Notes under the pieces: generated by a model | What the model was told of the DNA's origin: nothing | Databases searched by the model: none | What the model saw: only the letters and a program-made list of their open reading frames with translations | Part shown: positions 1 through 8,406 of the stretch, one piece after another | Position numbering within the stretch: the first letter of the stretch is position 1 | How the letters are laid out: the number at the start of each line of letters is the position of its first letter | Assembly: GCA_937915885.1 (NCBI GenBank) | Contig: CALGGP010000229.1 | Span: 1 to 50,446 of the forward strand | Reading direction: 5' to 3' | DNA from: an uncultured Selenomonadales bacterium | Lineage (GTDB): Bacteria > Bacillota > Negativicutes > Selenomonadales > Selenomonadaceae | DNA length: 50,446 bases | Translations under genes and position numbers: made by a program

Positions 1-1
1 C

Positions 2-33
2 AGCGGGACAAGGGGATGTCCCCCTGTCCCGCT
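2..33. repeat. Hairpin upstream of comM-like gene
   Basis: An inverted repeat with a 9-bp outer arm (AGCGGGACA / TGTCCCGCT) and an inner GGGGA/TCCCC arm around a 2-base loop. There is no following T-run, so it may be a repeat-type palindrome or the end of a terminator from an upstream gene outside the window. Confidence 0.5.
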
Positions 34-62
34 CCTCACTCTTCTGAAACGGAGGAATCGCC

Positions 63-1457
63 ATGTTGTCATCTGTCCAGAGCTGCGGTTTGGCCGGCAT
101 CAACGGCTTCGCTGTGTCCGTGGAGGTCAACCTGTCCAACGGCATGGTGATGTTCGATGTGGTGGGTCTGCCGGACGCGGCGGTGAAGGAGTCCCGGGAG
201 CGGGTGCACACCGCCGTGAAGAACAGCGGCTTCTACTTCCCCTCCGGGCGTCTGGTCGTGAACCTGGCCCCGGCGGACGTGAAGAAGGAGGGCCCCGCCT
301 TCGACCTGCCCATCGCGGTGAGCATCCTGATGGCCTCCGGACAGATGCAGAACATGGATCTGAGCCAGGTGCTGATGCTGGGAGAGCTCTCCCTGGACGG
401 CAGCCTGCAGCCGGTGCGGGGAGCGCTGCCCATGGTGATCAGCGCTCATGAACAGGGCGTAGAGGAGGTCATCCTGCCCCAGGGCAATGCGGAGGAGGTC
501 GCCTGTATCCAGGGGATCCGGGTCTATCCCGCAGCCAGCCTGCGGGAGGTCGTGCAGCATCTGAACGGCGGAGAACGAATTCCGGCCCAGCGGCAGCGCA
601 GCTATGAGGAAATCCTGCGGCAGACAGTGGTCGCCTTTGACCTGGCCCAGGTCAAGGGACAGAAAGGTGTTCGCCGCGCGCTGGAGGTGGCTGCGGCCGG
701 CGGGCACAACATGCTGATGGTGGGGGTGCCTGGCAGCGGCAAAACCATGCTGGCCCGCTGCCTGCCGGGGATCCTGCCGCCGCTGACCTTCAGTGAAGCG
801 CTGGAAACCACCCGGATCCATTCGATTGCCGGGAAGCTGTCCGCGGGGAGCGGCCTGGTGGTGACACGGCCCTTCTGCGCTCCGCATCACAGCGCCTCCG
901 TGGCTTCCCTCATCGGCGGCGGTGCCAACGCCCGCCCGGGGGAGGTTTCCCTGGCTCACAACGGCGTTCTCTTCCTCGATGAGCTGCCCGAATTCTCCCG
1001 GCAGGCTCTGGAGGCCCTGCGACAGCCCCTGGAGGACGGCGTGGTTTCCGTCACCCGGGTGGCCAACCAGGCCCAGTATCAGTCCAGCTTCATGCTGGTG
1101 GCCAGCATGAATCCCTGTCCCTGCGGCAATTTCGGCAGCAGAACGAAGGCCTGCCGCTGCACCCAGAAGGACATCCGGCGGTATCTGGACCGGGTCTCAG
1201 GCCCGCTGCTGGACCGGATCGACATCCAGGTGGAGGTGGACGCCGTGCCTGTGGACGAGATCACCCAGAGCGCCCCGGCGGAATCCTCCGCGGTGGTAGG
1301 GGAGCGGGTGCGGAACGCCCGCGCCATTCAGAACCAGCGATACAGCCGGGATGGCATTCACTGCAACGCCCAGCTGGATTCCCGCCTGTCCAGAAAATAC
1401 TGCGAGCTTCCCGCTGACGCGGCCCAGATGCTGAACCTGGCCGTCGAGCGCATGGGC
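63..1457 (+). CDS. comM: Mg-chelatase-like ATPase ComM/YifB, 3' end missing
   Basis: YifB/ComM-family AAA+ ATPase; in naturally competent bacteria ComM is a helicase that promotes branch migration during transformation. The ATG at 63 follows a GGAGG at 50-54. The N-terminal ChlI-like domain is followed by the Walker A motif GVPGSGKT (residues about 221-228), the Walker B segment VLFLDELPEF (about 301-310) and the NPCPCGNFG zinc-type motif characteristic of the family. The family is normally about 500 aa and ends in a helical lid with a SARAYDRILKVARTIADL-like motif. Here the frame instead continues after LAVERMG into an ABC-ATPase tail, so about 45 C-terminal residues are missing. Codon use (many CGG, GGG, CTG) is unlike the rest of the window. 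The exact end cannot be fixed inside the shared GTCGAGCGCATGGGC stretch. Confidence 0.88.
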
Positions 1458-1661
1458 CGCGACACCTCGGTCGTCGCCCGCAACGCGGCGCAAGAGGGCG
1501 TGCAGATCCGCGCCATCATCAGTTCCGACATGCACGTCGACAGCAAGGCCGCCAACGTGCGCTTCTTCATCCGGCCTGGCAAGACGCGCCTGTTTGACAA
1601 GCAGACCGGAGAGCGCGTCCACTTTGACGGCGACGCCCTAAGCGAGGCGGAGAAGCAATGA
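1441..1661 (+). CDS. C-terminal fragment of sugar ABC transporter ATPase (MsmX/UgpC type)
   Basis: The last about 68 codons of the 63-1661 open frame do not belong to ComM. They match the regulatory C-terminal (TOBE/MOI) domain of carbohydrate ABC ATPases: RAIISSDMHVD, then AANVRFFIRPGKTRLFDKQ and GERVHFDG. The TGA overlaps the ATG of the next permease gene (ATGA at 1658-1661), which is the usual msmK-msmF style arrangement and supports this being a true ABC operon end from another genome. The N-terminal Walker domains are absent because the join removed them. Codons prefer C in the third position (ATC, TTC, AAC), as in the downstream permease. Confidence 0.75.
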
Positions 1662-2469
1662 ACACACGAAGCATGAAGGGCTGGCTCTACCTGATTCCCG
1701 CCATCGCCTTTTTGGGCGTCTTCGTGGTATACCCGCTCTTTGACGTCATCATCTACTCGTTCGAGGAGAGCTACAACTCCGCGTCGCAGACCTTCACCGG
1801 CGTGGGCATCTACAACTTCCAATACGTCCTGCGAGACCCGTACTTCATCCAAGCACTCAAGAACACCTTCATACTGGTCATCGTCACGGTGCCGCTCTCC
1901 ACGGGCCTTGCCCTGCTCATCTCGGTGGGCCTCAGCTCCATCAAGAAGCTGCAGGAGCTCTATCAGACCATCTTCTTCCTGCCCTATGTCACCAACACGC
2001 TGGCCGTGGGCCTGGTCTTCATGATCTTGTTCCAGAAGACGCCCTACTCGGACGGCTTCGTCAACCAGATCATCATGTTCTTCGGCGGCAACGCCGTGGA
2101 CTTCATCGACGGTCCCTACTGGGCCAAGATGACGGTCATGTGCATCTACACCATCTGGGTCGTCCTCCCGTTCAAGATCCTCATCCTCACGAGCGCCCTG
2201 GCCTCGGTGAACCCCGACTACTACAAGGCCGCGCGCGTGGACGGCACGAGCAGCTGGCGCATCTTCTACCGCATCACGCTGCCCATGATCAGCCCCATGA
2301 TCTTCTACCTGGTCATCACCGGCTTCATCGGCGCCTTCAAGGCCTACAGCGACGCCGTGGCCCTGTTCGGCACCAACCTGAACGCCGCGGAGATGAACAC
2401 CATCGTGGGCTACGTCTACGACAAGCTCTACGGCGACGGCGGCGGCTATCCCTCCTACGCCTCGGCGGC
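1658..2469 (+). CDS. Carbohydrate ABC transporter permease (MalF/UgpA type), truncated
   Basis: Inner-membrane permease subunit of a binding-protein-dependent sugar importer. The start ATG overlaps the previous stop. Hydrophobic segments begin at residue 9 (WLYLIPAIAFLGVFVVYPL). The cytoplasmic EAA loop that docks the ATPase is present as YYKAARVDGTSSWRIFYRI, followed by the LPMISPMIFY helix. A family member ends about 20-30 residues later, but the homology stops at YPSYASAAALILTFI, inside a GGCGGCGGCG run. Beyond it the open frame runs to 2629 only as out-of-frame reading of another gene. GC and codon use suggest a Coriobacteria-like source (inference). Confidence 0.85.
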
Positions 2470-2886
2470 GGCGCTGATACTTACGTTTATCAGGGCGGCG
2501 AGGATATTGTTCAGGATTACGCCGCAGTTGACAGGATTCAGATTAACACCGCCGATATTGCTGTTGACGCCGTTTCGACCGTTGGCACCAACGTCATCTA
2601 CACTTTCGCTGACGATATTGGAACGCTGACGATTAAGAGCGGCAAAGGCAAGACAATCAGATTTATCGACGAGGACGGCGAAGCCATTTCCGTCAGCAAC
2701 GGCAACGCGCCGGTTTCCGGTACGAGCGCTTTGATGGTGGACGATAACTTCATTGGCGGCAACACGCTCGACGATATTTCCGAAGTTACGCCGACAAATT
2801 ACAGCGTCGGGAAAATCCGCGCGAATGATTTTGAAAATCTGGCGGCGGCGGATAATTCCAGCGTTCTGGCTTACAGCGGCAAATAA
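2464..2886 (+). CDS. C-terminus of haemolysin-type calcium-binding (RTX-like) protein
   Basis: The open frame entering at the GGC codons of 2464-2472 reads GGGADTYVYQGGEDIVQDYA, the typical last nonapeptide-type calcium-binding repeat and capping sequence of secreted RTX-like proteins. About 110 residues of C-terminal beta-rich tail follow, ending at TAA 2884-2886. Such proteins are exported, often by type I secretion, and fold on calcium. The 5' part of the gene is missing because of the join to the ABC permease. Base composition matches the downstream region rather than the upstream one. A terminator follows directly. Confidence 0.7.
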   Translation, partial: GGGADTYVYQGGEDIVQDYAAVDRIQINTADIAVDAVSTVGTNVIYTFADDIGTLTIKSGKGKTIRFIDEDGEAISVSNGNAPVSGTSALMVDDNFIGGNTLDDISEVTPTNYSVGKIRANDFENLAAADNSSVLAYSGK

Positions 2887-2910
2887 AATTCCCGCGCGAT
2901 AAATTTTTTG

Positions 2911-2945
2911 GGCGCTCTCGAGAATTTTGAGGGCGCCTTTTTTAT
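2911..2945. terminator. Bidirectional intrinsic terminator
   Basis: GGCGCTCTC (2911-2919) pairs with GAGGGCGCC (2929-2937), with one T-G pair, around a 9-base loop, followed by a T-run from 2938. It lies between the stop of the RTX-like gene (plus strand) and the stop of the FecCD gene (minus strand) and could serve both, since an A/T run flanks each side. Confidence 0.8.
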
Positions 2946-2951
2946 TTGCAG

Positions 2952-3920
2952 TTATAATTCGCGGCGCAACAAATACAGGAAAAACGGCGCGCCCAGCATC
3001 GCCATTAAAATTCCTACCGGCAGTTCCGTCGGAGCAAAAATCGTCCGCGCGACCGTATCGCTGAACGTCACGACCGCCGCGCCCAAAAATCCCGTCGCGG
3101 GCAACAGCCATCGATGATCGGAGCCGATGATCAGGCGCGCGGAGTGCGGGACGATTAATCCGACGAAGCCGAGCAATCCGACGACGCAAACCGCCGACGC
3201 CGCGAGTAATGCCGCGACCGCCGTCATGAGAGTGCGGACGAGATCGACGCGTTGACCGAGCCCTTTTGCGACTTCATCACCGAGTTGCAGGACGTTTAAA
3301 TGTTTCGTGCCGAGCAGCGCGAGAATCGTTCCGACGATCGAATAGGGCAGAATGATTTCGACGTGCGACCACGACCGCGCGGATAATCCGCCGACCATCC
3401 ACAAAAGAGCGCCGTGCACTCGATCGCTGTAGAAGATCAGCATGGCGGAGATGAATGCGCCGAGGAAAGCGCTGACGGCGACGCCCGCGAGTATCACTCT
3501 GATCGGACGAATGCCATGCTTCCACGCGAGGACGTAAATCAAAAGTGCGGCGAGCATGGCTCCGACGAAGGCGGCGGGCGGGACGAGATTTACGGCGTCA
3601 TTTTTTACGAGCATCATGAAAATCCCGAACAGCCCCGCGCCCGAGGAGATGCCGATGATGTGAGGATCGGCGAGCGGATTTTTCATAACGGCTTGGAGGA
3701 TCGCGCCCGAGATCGCCAGATTGATCCCGACGAGCATGGCAACGATCGTGCGCGGCAATCTGATGTTGTCGATGATCTGATGTTCGGTCGGAGTTAAAGC
3801 CGCGCCGTCGAAAATTTTCATGGCGGGGATGTCGACGGAGCCGAAAGATAAACTTACGATGAAAGCGAGCGTCGCCACTGTCGACAGCGCGATCAACACG
3901 AAAAATTTTTTTGCAATCAT
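2952..3920 (-). CDS. FecCD-family ABC transporter permease (iron-siderophore/haem/B12 type)
   Basis: 322-aa polytopic membrane protein of the BtuC/FecCD/FhuB family, the permease of importers for ferric siderophores, haem or cobalamin. Family motifs are visible: LPRTIVAMLVGINLAISGAI near the N-terminus, NPLADPHIIGISSGAG after it, GLLGFVGLIVPHSARLI in the second half and ELPVGILMAMLGAPFFLYLL at the end. The start ATG at 3920 overlaps the glycosyltransferase stop (ATGA 3917-3920) and has AAAGGAA just upstream; a longer frame to 4004 would be all overlap and is rejected. No substrate-binding protein or ATPase gene lies next to it, so its partners are elsewhere or it is an orphan. Confidence 0.88.
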   Translation of the reverse strand: MIAKKFFVLIALSTVATLAFIVSLSFGSVDIPAMKIFDGAALTPTEHQIIDNIRLPRTIVAMLVGINLAISGAILQAVMKNPLADPHIIGISSGAGLFGIFMMLVKNDAVNLVPPAAFVGAMLAALLIYVLAWKHGIRPIRVILAGVAVSAFLGAFISAMLIFYSDRVHGALLWMVGGLSARSWSHVEIILPYSIVGTILALLGTKHLNVLQLGDEVAKGLGQRVDLVRTLMTAVAALLAASAVCVVGLLGFVGLIVPHSARLIIGSDHRWLLPATGFLGAAVVTFSDTVARTIFAPTELPVGILMAMLGAPFFLYLLRREL

Positions 3921-4966
3921 TTCCTTTGAGATTCGAGTTGTCGGAGGCGAGCTATAAGCTCGAGATTTTGTCGATAGAAGACGTGATATCGATGAAACAG
4001 CCACGCCACCATTTGAGAGCGGTCGCCGAAAATTTTATCTGCCGCTTCGCCGACGGTTTTGATGACCGCCGCGTCGATCGCTCGACCGTCGAGATAATAT
4101 CCGATCAGCGCCGCCTCGTCCAACGCGCACAGATGCCTTTCGATCACTCGATACTTGTAAACGGGATTGTCATTGAAAAAATCGAAGTCCGACATGATCT
4201 CCTCAAGGTCGGAGACGAAGCCCGCCATAGTTTTTACGCTTTGACTGAGCCGTTCGAGTGTCGGCGGCTTCCTCGACTGCGATTGAATTCCGTTCCTGTA
4301 GATGTTGAAGAACTTCGGCACCTTGACAAACTTTTCGGCGCAAAGCACGCATTTCAACACAAAGCCTCTGTCTTCGACGGTTCGCGGATAAAAAATATTG
4401 TTGTCGAGCAAAAATTTTCTTCGATATAATTTATTCCAGCAGACGCAAAATCCGAACTCGCCCCGCAAATATGCTTCGACTCTTTCATGAAAATTATCTG
4501 GGGGGGCGATCGCATCTTGCGACGGAGTACATTCGCTCACCGCTCGAAACTGCTCGGAAAAATTTTGGGAGATGTTTTCGCCGTTGGAGAGCAGATAACC
4601 GATCGATGACACCACATCCGATTGATGATGCTCGGCAGTCGCGTACAACGTCTCGAGCATCGTCGGCAAATAAACATCGTCGGCATCGAGAAGCGCAACG
4701 TATTTGCCGGTTGCAGATCGAATGCCGGTGTTGCGCGTCAAAGCCGAGCCCATATTTTTTCGATTGTCGATCAACCTGACGCGCGGATTATCTCCGTAGC
4801 ACGCCCGCACCAGCTCATAACTGCCGTCGGTCGAGCCGTCGTTGATGATCAGCACCTCAATATCTTTGAACGTCTGATTGAGCGCGCTGTCAACCGCCTG
4901 CTCTATATATTTTGCCGCGTTGTACATCGGAATGATCACGGTGATCGTCGGCACCTCGATTGTCAT
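3917..4966 (-). CDS. Family 2 glycosyltransferase (GT-A fold)
   Basis: 349-aa cytoplasmic or membrane-associated glycosyltransferase that would transfer a sugar from an NDP-sugar to a glycan or lipid acceptor. The N-terminal nucleotide-binding half shows TVIIPMYNAAKYIEQAVDSA, LIINDGSTDGSYE and the metal-binding DXD-type motif LLDADDVY. The C-terminal about 150 residues are unassigned and carry no obvious membrane helix. GGAGGG lies 7 bases before the ATG at 4966, and the gene is 19 bases downstream of the 5'-nucleotidase, so the two are co-transcribed. A seven-C run (coding strand; 4500-4506) encodes Ala-Pro-Pro and is in frame. The acceptor and sugar cannot be predicted. Confidence 0.88.
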   Translation of the reverse strand: MTIEVPTITVIIPMYNAAKYIEQAVDSALNQTFKDIEVLIINDGSTDGSYELVRACYGDNPRVRLIDNRKNMGSALTRNTGIRSATGKYVALLDADDVYLPTMLETLYATAEHHQSDVVSSIGYLLSNGENISQNFSEQFRAVSECTPSQDAIAPPDNFHERVEAYLRGEFGFCVCWNKLYRRKFLLDNNIFYPRTVEDRGFVLKCVLCAEKFVKVPKFFNIYRNGIQSQSRKPPTLERLSQSVKTMAGFVSDLEEIMSDFDFFNDNPVYKYRVIERHLCALDEAALIGYYLDGRAIDAAVIKTVGEAADKIFGDRSQMVAWLFHRYHVFYRQNLELIARLRQLESQRK

Positions 4967-4985
4967 GATTCAGCCCTCCGATTGA

Positions 4986-6542
4986 TTACGCCGCCTCTTT
5001 ATGTTCTGCCGACGTGGCGTCGTTGAGCAGTTTGATGCGTCCGAGCCCGATGTTGGGCATGCCGACCTTGTTAAGATATTCCGCAACAATATCTTCGACG
5101 AGATCATATTGCCCGAGGAGTTTCAGATCGGCGAGCATGTCAAAGCCGTCGCCGCCGGTGAACGCAAAATCCGTCGTCGCGATCGTGTAGGTCGCCGTGT
5201 TTTCGAGCCGATTGTTGCCGACAAAAATTTCGCCGACGCGTTCTCCGCGCGGAGCGGTCGGATCGAACTCGAACGTCATGCCGCTGACATTCATAAAGCC
5301 GCCGAACTCCGTCGGATATGCAAAAACGCTGTGCTCGAGCATGGCGCGGATTGCCTCTCCTCTGATCTCTCGCACTTGGACGTAATTGCTGAACGGGAAA
5401 ATCGAAAGCAATTCGCCGCGCGTGATCGAGCCGCTCGGCAGATCGGTGCGGATATCGCCGCCGTTGATGATCGCGATATCGGCGTGGGTCTTCCAACGGA
5501 AGGAATCGGCGACGAGATTTCCGAACTCCGACTCGCCGCAACGCACGACCGACCGATCGCCTGTCAAACGACGCTCGGCAGTGGCAACGACCTCACCAAA
5601 AATTTTTTGATTGCGCGCCTCGATATCGGCAAGTTTCGTTTCGACGACGGGATCGGGCTTGCCGGCGATCGCTTTTACTTCACTGTCGTCGAGCAACCGC
5701 GCGGATTTGGAAGTAATTCTGTGATGATCGATGTCGACCGCGACGCAACCGAGATAATGTCCGTGGCAGCCGGTTTGCGCAATGAGCGTTTTGCCGACGG
5801 TGAGACCCTCGGGCAATTCGGTGTGACTGTGACCGTCAATAATTATGTCGATGCCGTCAGTCTCGCGCGCGATGCGCTCACTCGTAAATTCGGAGCTGTC
5901 GTCGAGCCCCATGTGCATGACGCAAACAATCACATCGACCTTCGGGCGGAGTTTCGTGATCATCATCTTCGCTTGGACGATCGGATCGAGAAAATCAATC
6001 GTCGCAACGTTGGTCAACGCCGTCTTATACGCGCACTCGGGCGTCGTCAAACCAATCACGCCGACCTTGGTGCCGTCGCTCATCTTGAAAATTTTATAGG
6101 GTTTGAAGACGAGCTTTTGACTGTTACGACGGACGACGTTGGCGGCGAGCTCAACGCCTTTAAAATTTTTGGCGAGCGTCTCGAGGCGTTTGGAGCCGTA
6201 ATTGAAATCGTGATTGCCGGGGACGGAGACCTCGACGCCCGCCGCGTTCATCAGCTCGACCATATTCATGCCGGTGCTGATATTGATGCGGGGCGTGCCG
6301 TGAAAGGTGTCGCCGGCGTCGAACCAAAAGGTGTCTGGATTTTGAGCTTTGGTATTATTGACGGCGGCGGCGAACCACGCCAGCCCGATGGTCGTGCCGT
6401 TGTCGTCGGCGGGAGCGACGCGCGCGTGCTGATCGTTGGTGTGGAAGATGATCAGTTCCGACGCGTCGGCGCTCGGCAACAACACGAGCATCAAACACAA
6501 AATGAGTGCGGCGAAAATTTTTTGCCGTATGAACTTGAACAT
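4986..6542 (-). CDS. Exported 5'-nucleotidase / UDP-sugar hydrolase family protein
   Basis: 518-aa secreted metallophosphoesterase that hydrolyses nucleotides (or UDP-sugars/cyclic nucleotides) outside the cytoplasmic membrane. The ATG at 6542 has GAGGTG 7 bases upstream and gives a clean signal peptide (MFKFIRQKIF, then a hydrophobic stretch ending PSADA); the longer frame to 6602 lacks an RBS. Metal ligands are in order: HTNDQHARV, FDAGDTFHGT, VPGNHDFNYG, VCVMHMGLD and IDGHSHTE. The C-terminal substrate domain shows NGGDIRTDLPSGSITRGEL, FPFSN and TGGDGFDML. It is the first gene of the leftward operon with the glycosyltransferase and permease. Confidence 0.93.
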   Translation of the reverse strand: MFKFIRQKIFAALILCLMLVLLPSADASELIIFHTNDQHARVAPADDNGTTIGLAWFAAAVNNTKAQNPDTFWFDAGDTFHGTPRINISTGMNMVELMNAAGVEVSVPGNHDFNYGSKRLETLAKNFKGVELAANVVRRNSQKLVFKPYKIFKMSDGTKVGVIGLTTPECAYKTALTNVATIDFLDPIVQAKMMITKLRPKVDVIVCVMHMGLDDSSEFTSERIARETDGIDIIIDGHSHTELPEGLTVGKTLIAQTGCHGHYLGCVAVDIDHHRITSKSARLLDDSEVKAIAGKPDPVVETKLADIEARNQKIFGEVVATAERRLTGDRSVVRCGESEFGNLVADSFRWKTHADIAIINGGDIRTDLPSGSITRGELLSIFPFSNYVQVREIRGEAIRAMLEHSVFAYPTEFGGFMNVSGMTFEFDPTAPRGERVGEIFVGNNRLENTATYTIATTDFAFTGGDGFDMLADLKLLGQYDLVEDIVAEYLNKVGMPNIGLGRIKLLNDATSAEHKEAA

Positions 6543-6589
6543 AAAAATCACCTCGGCGGCTTTATTCGACCGCCGCGCGGCAATTCCTT

Positions 6590-6618
6590 TTGACAGAGTC
6601 AATCGGTGAGTATATAAT
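6590..6618 (+). promoter_or_regulatory. Consensus sigma-70 promoter of the acyl/PP-loop operon
   Basis: TTGACA (6590-6595), a 17-base spacer and TATAAT (6613-6618): a perfect match to the vegetative consensus. Transcription would begin near 6625. No operator-like repeat is seen between it and the first gene, which suggests strong constitutive transcription, with control left to the homopolymer tracts downstream. Confidence 0.85.
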
Positions 6619-6648
6619 AATTTTATGTTTGAAGGGAGGAGTGATTGT

Positions 6649-7683
6649 TTGTCATCGAATCAGACGAAGAATAAATTCGACGAGCGCTATGATATCCGTC
6701 TGGCGCGCCTCGACGAGATCGACGAGCTTATGACGTTCATCGACACTTGGTGGCGCAAGGGGCATATCATGGCGCGCGACCGAGCGATGTTCGAGTACGA
6801 GTACGTGGTCGACGGCAGAGTGAACATGATGATTGCCAAAGAAAGAGCTACGAATAAAATCGTCGGCTTCAACGGCTTTTTGATGGCGTCGAAGAACAAA
6901 GACAAGCTCGACTTATGGGGCAGCATGCGGAAAGTCGTCCCGGGCTCGATGGGATTGCTCGGCTTGGAGATCGTCAAGCGCAAGGAGCGACTTTTGAACG
7001 CGCGCTCGTATTTGAGCATGGGCATCAATGAAGATACGACCGTTCCGATCAACAAATACATGCGGCACTATGACGACGTCGGCAAGCTGACGCATTTTTA
7101 TTGTCTGTCCGATCGTTCGGATTATCGGATCGCGAAGGTTGCTCACTATGAGTCTTTCGAGGGAGAACGCGACTATCGAGTGCAGCTCACTCCGATCAAA
7201 AATCTTGACGACCTTCGGCGCGTCTACGATTTTTCCTGCAGCGAGGACGCGATCCCGTATAAGGACGAGTGGTACATCAACCGGCGATTTTTGGAGCATC
7301 CGATTTTCGAGTATCAAGTTTTCGGATTGTCGGAGGACGACGGCAAAGCTCAAGCGCTGTTGGTTTGTCGCGAGCAACCTTACGGCGGCGCGACGGCATT
7401 GCGCATCGTTGATTACATCGGCAAGCCTCACCTGTTCGGAGGGCTGTCGGGCTTTTTGAGCGACGCTCTGAAAAAATATGAGTACGTTGATCTCTACTGC
7501 CGTAACTTCGACGAAGCGTCCGTTCGACGAGCGGGGCTGATCGAGTTGTCGGACGACGACATCAACATAATCCCGAATTATTTTCAACCGTACGTGGCAA
7601 AGAACGTCGATATTTGGTGCGCCACCCCCAAGGGTAAAGCGGTGTTCTTCAAAGCGGACGGCGATCAGGATCGTCCCAACTGA
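6649..7683 (+). CDS. GNAT/FemAB-like N-acyltransferase
   Basis: 344-aa protein with the look of a double-GNAT or FemAB-type acyltransferase: an N-terminal IRLARLDEIDELMTFID start typical of the GNAT beta1-alpha1, MIAKERATNKIVGFNGFL as the central strands, and a repeated but more diverged second half (LLVCREQPYG, then RIVDYIG). ATG 6625 would sit on the expected transcription start with no leader. AAGGGAGGAG at 6632-6641 is 7 bases before an in-frame TTG at 6649, so TTG is the preferred start. It heads an operon with an acyl carrier protein and an acyl-AMP ligase, so transfer of an ACP-bound acyl group to an amine is a plausible but unproven role. Confidence 0.6.
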   Translation: MSSNQTKNKFDERYDIRLARLDEIDELMTFIDTWWRKGHIMARDRAMFEYEYVVDGRVNMMIAKERATNKIVGFNGFLMASKNKDKLDLWGSMRKVVPGSMGLLGLEIVKRKERLLNARSYLSMGINEDTTVPINKYMRHYDDVGKLTHFYCLSDRSDYRIAKVAHYESFEGERDYRVQLTPIKNLDDLRRVYDFSCSEDAIPYKDEWYINRRFLEHPIFEYQVFGLSEDDGKAQALLVCREQPYGGATALRIVDYIGKPHLFGGLSGFLSDALKKYEYVDLYCRNFDEASVRRAGLIELSDDDINIIPNYFQPYVAKNVDIWCATPKGKAVFFKADGDQDRPN

Positions 7684-7711
7684 AATATCGATTTAGGAGA
7701 GTGGTAATGCA

Positions 7712-7963
7712 ATGGACAACCTTAATGACAGCGTCCGCGCGGTGCTGATTCAAATTCGCAAGGAGATCGAGCCGCATCTCGACGAGACCGATCTCGTGAC
7801 GAACGGACTCATCGATTCGCTTGACATCATGAATTTGATCATGAAGCTCGAGGAAACGTTTGACATCGAGATCGATCCCGAAGACGTCGTAGCCGAAAAC
7901 TTTGACTCCGTCGCGGCGATCATTGCGCTCATCAACAAATGTCGAGGTCAATCCGATGTCTGA
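7712..7963 (+). CDS. Acyl carrier protein
   Basis: 83-aa acidic helical protein of the ACP/PCP family. GLIDSLDIM (residues 32-40) is the phosphopantetheine site with Ser36 as the attachment residue; the flanking helices (IMNLIMKLEETFDIEI, FDSVAAIIALI) are typical. AGGAGA lies 12 bases before the ATG at 7712, a rather long spacing. The stop overlaps the next gene by 8 bases (ATGTCTGA), giving translational coupling. It is presumably charged by the AMP ligase encoded two genes downstream. It is not the citrate lyase gamma-type ACP. Confidence 0.9.
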   Translation: MDNLNDSVRAVLIQIRKEIEPHLDETDLVTNGLIDSLDIMNLIMKLEETFDIEIDPEDVVAENFDSVAAIIALINKCRGQSDV

Positions 7964-8406
7964 GCGAAACGAACTCGCGCTCCACCACATTGGATTTGCC
8001 GTCCGCTCAATCGAAGAAACGCGTCCCGCTTTTGAAGCGTTGGGCGCCGAATTTTTTCATGCCTCCTCCGATCTCGAGCGCAATTTAAATTTTAGTTTCG
8101 CGCGTCTGAACGGGGGGGGGGGGCTCTGCAGTAGTTGAATTGGTTTCACCGCGAGACCCGGAGTTGCCATGCGCGGTTACTCGAATGGTTGAGAAGCAGG
8201 CGTGCGCGCCCTACCACATCTGTTTGAAGACAAACGACTTGGACGCGGAGCTGAAACGATTAAAGCCGTTGGGCTTCAAACGGATCAGCACTCCGCGCAC
8301 GACACATATCCATGGTCGCGCGACGCGAGCCTGTTTCCTGTTCAGCGCGACGATGGGTTTGGTCGAACTGATTATGGAGTGTGCAACGGATGAGCAATCC
8401 CAATGA
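7956..8406 (+). CDS. VOC-fold enzyme (methylmalonyl-CoA epimerase/glyoxalase-like), frame broken in G12 tract
   Basis: Vicinal-oxygen-chelate family protein. The ATG at 7956 gives LALHHIGFAVRSIEETRPAF, the first beta-alpha-beta module with the metal-ligand His, then DLERNLNFSFARLN. A run of 12 G (8112-8123) follows and the frame ends at TGA 8136-8138. One base fewer restores a 149-aa protein: GGG, then SAVVELVSPRDPELP with the expected metal Glu, APYHICLKTNDLDAELKRL and a LVELIME end. So the gene is intact except for one G, and the present copy is OFF. Substrate is unknown; a CoA- or ACP-bound acid is likely from context. The end overlaps the ligase start by 17 bases. Confidence 0.8.
8112..8123 (+). 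repeat. G12 homopolymer tract in VOC gene (OFF)
   Basis: Twelve consecutive G. With 11 (or 8, 14) G the upstream and downstream coding frames join; with 12 a TGA follows 12 bases later. A candidate slipped-strand phase-variation tract. Confidence 0.85.

Noticed and set aside
63..1661. A real ComM-ABC fusion protein
   Set aside because: The tail is a known ABC-ATPase C-terminus followed by its own permease with ATGA overlap; the join lies in shared sequence.
4500..4506. C7 tract in the glycosyltransferase as another phase-variation site
   Set aside because: Seven bases is short, the gene is in frame, and a similar G7 lies in rusA (39255-39261); not distinguishable from chance.
5001..6593. 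530-codon open frame opposite the 5'-nucleotidase
   Set aside because: Antisense shadow of a strongly conserved gene; no RBS, low-complexity Asp/Arg/Val-rich translation.
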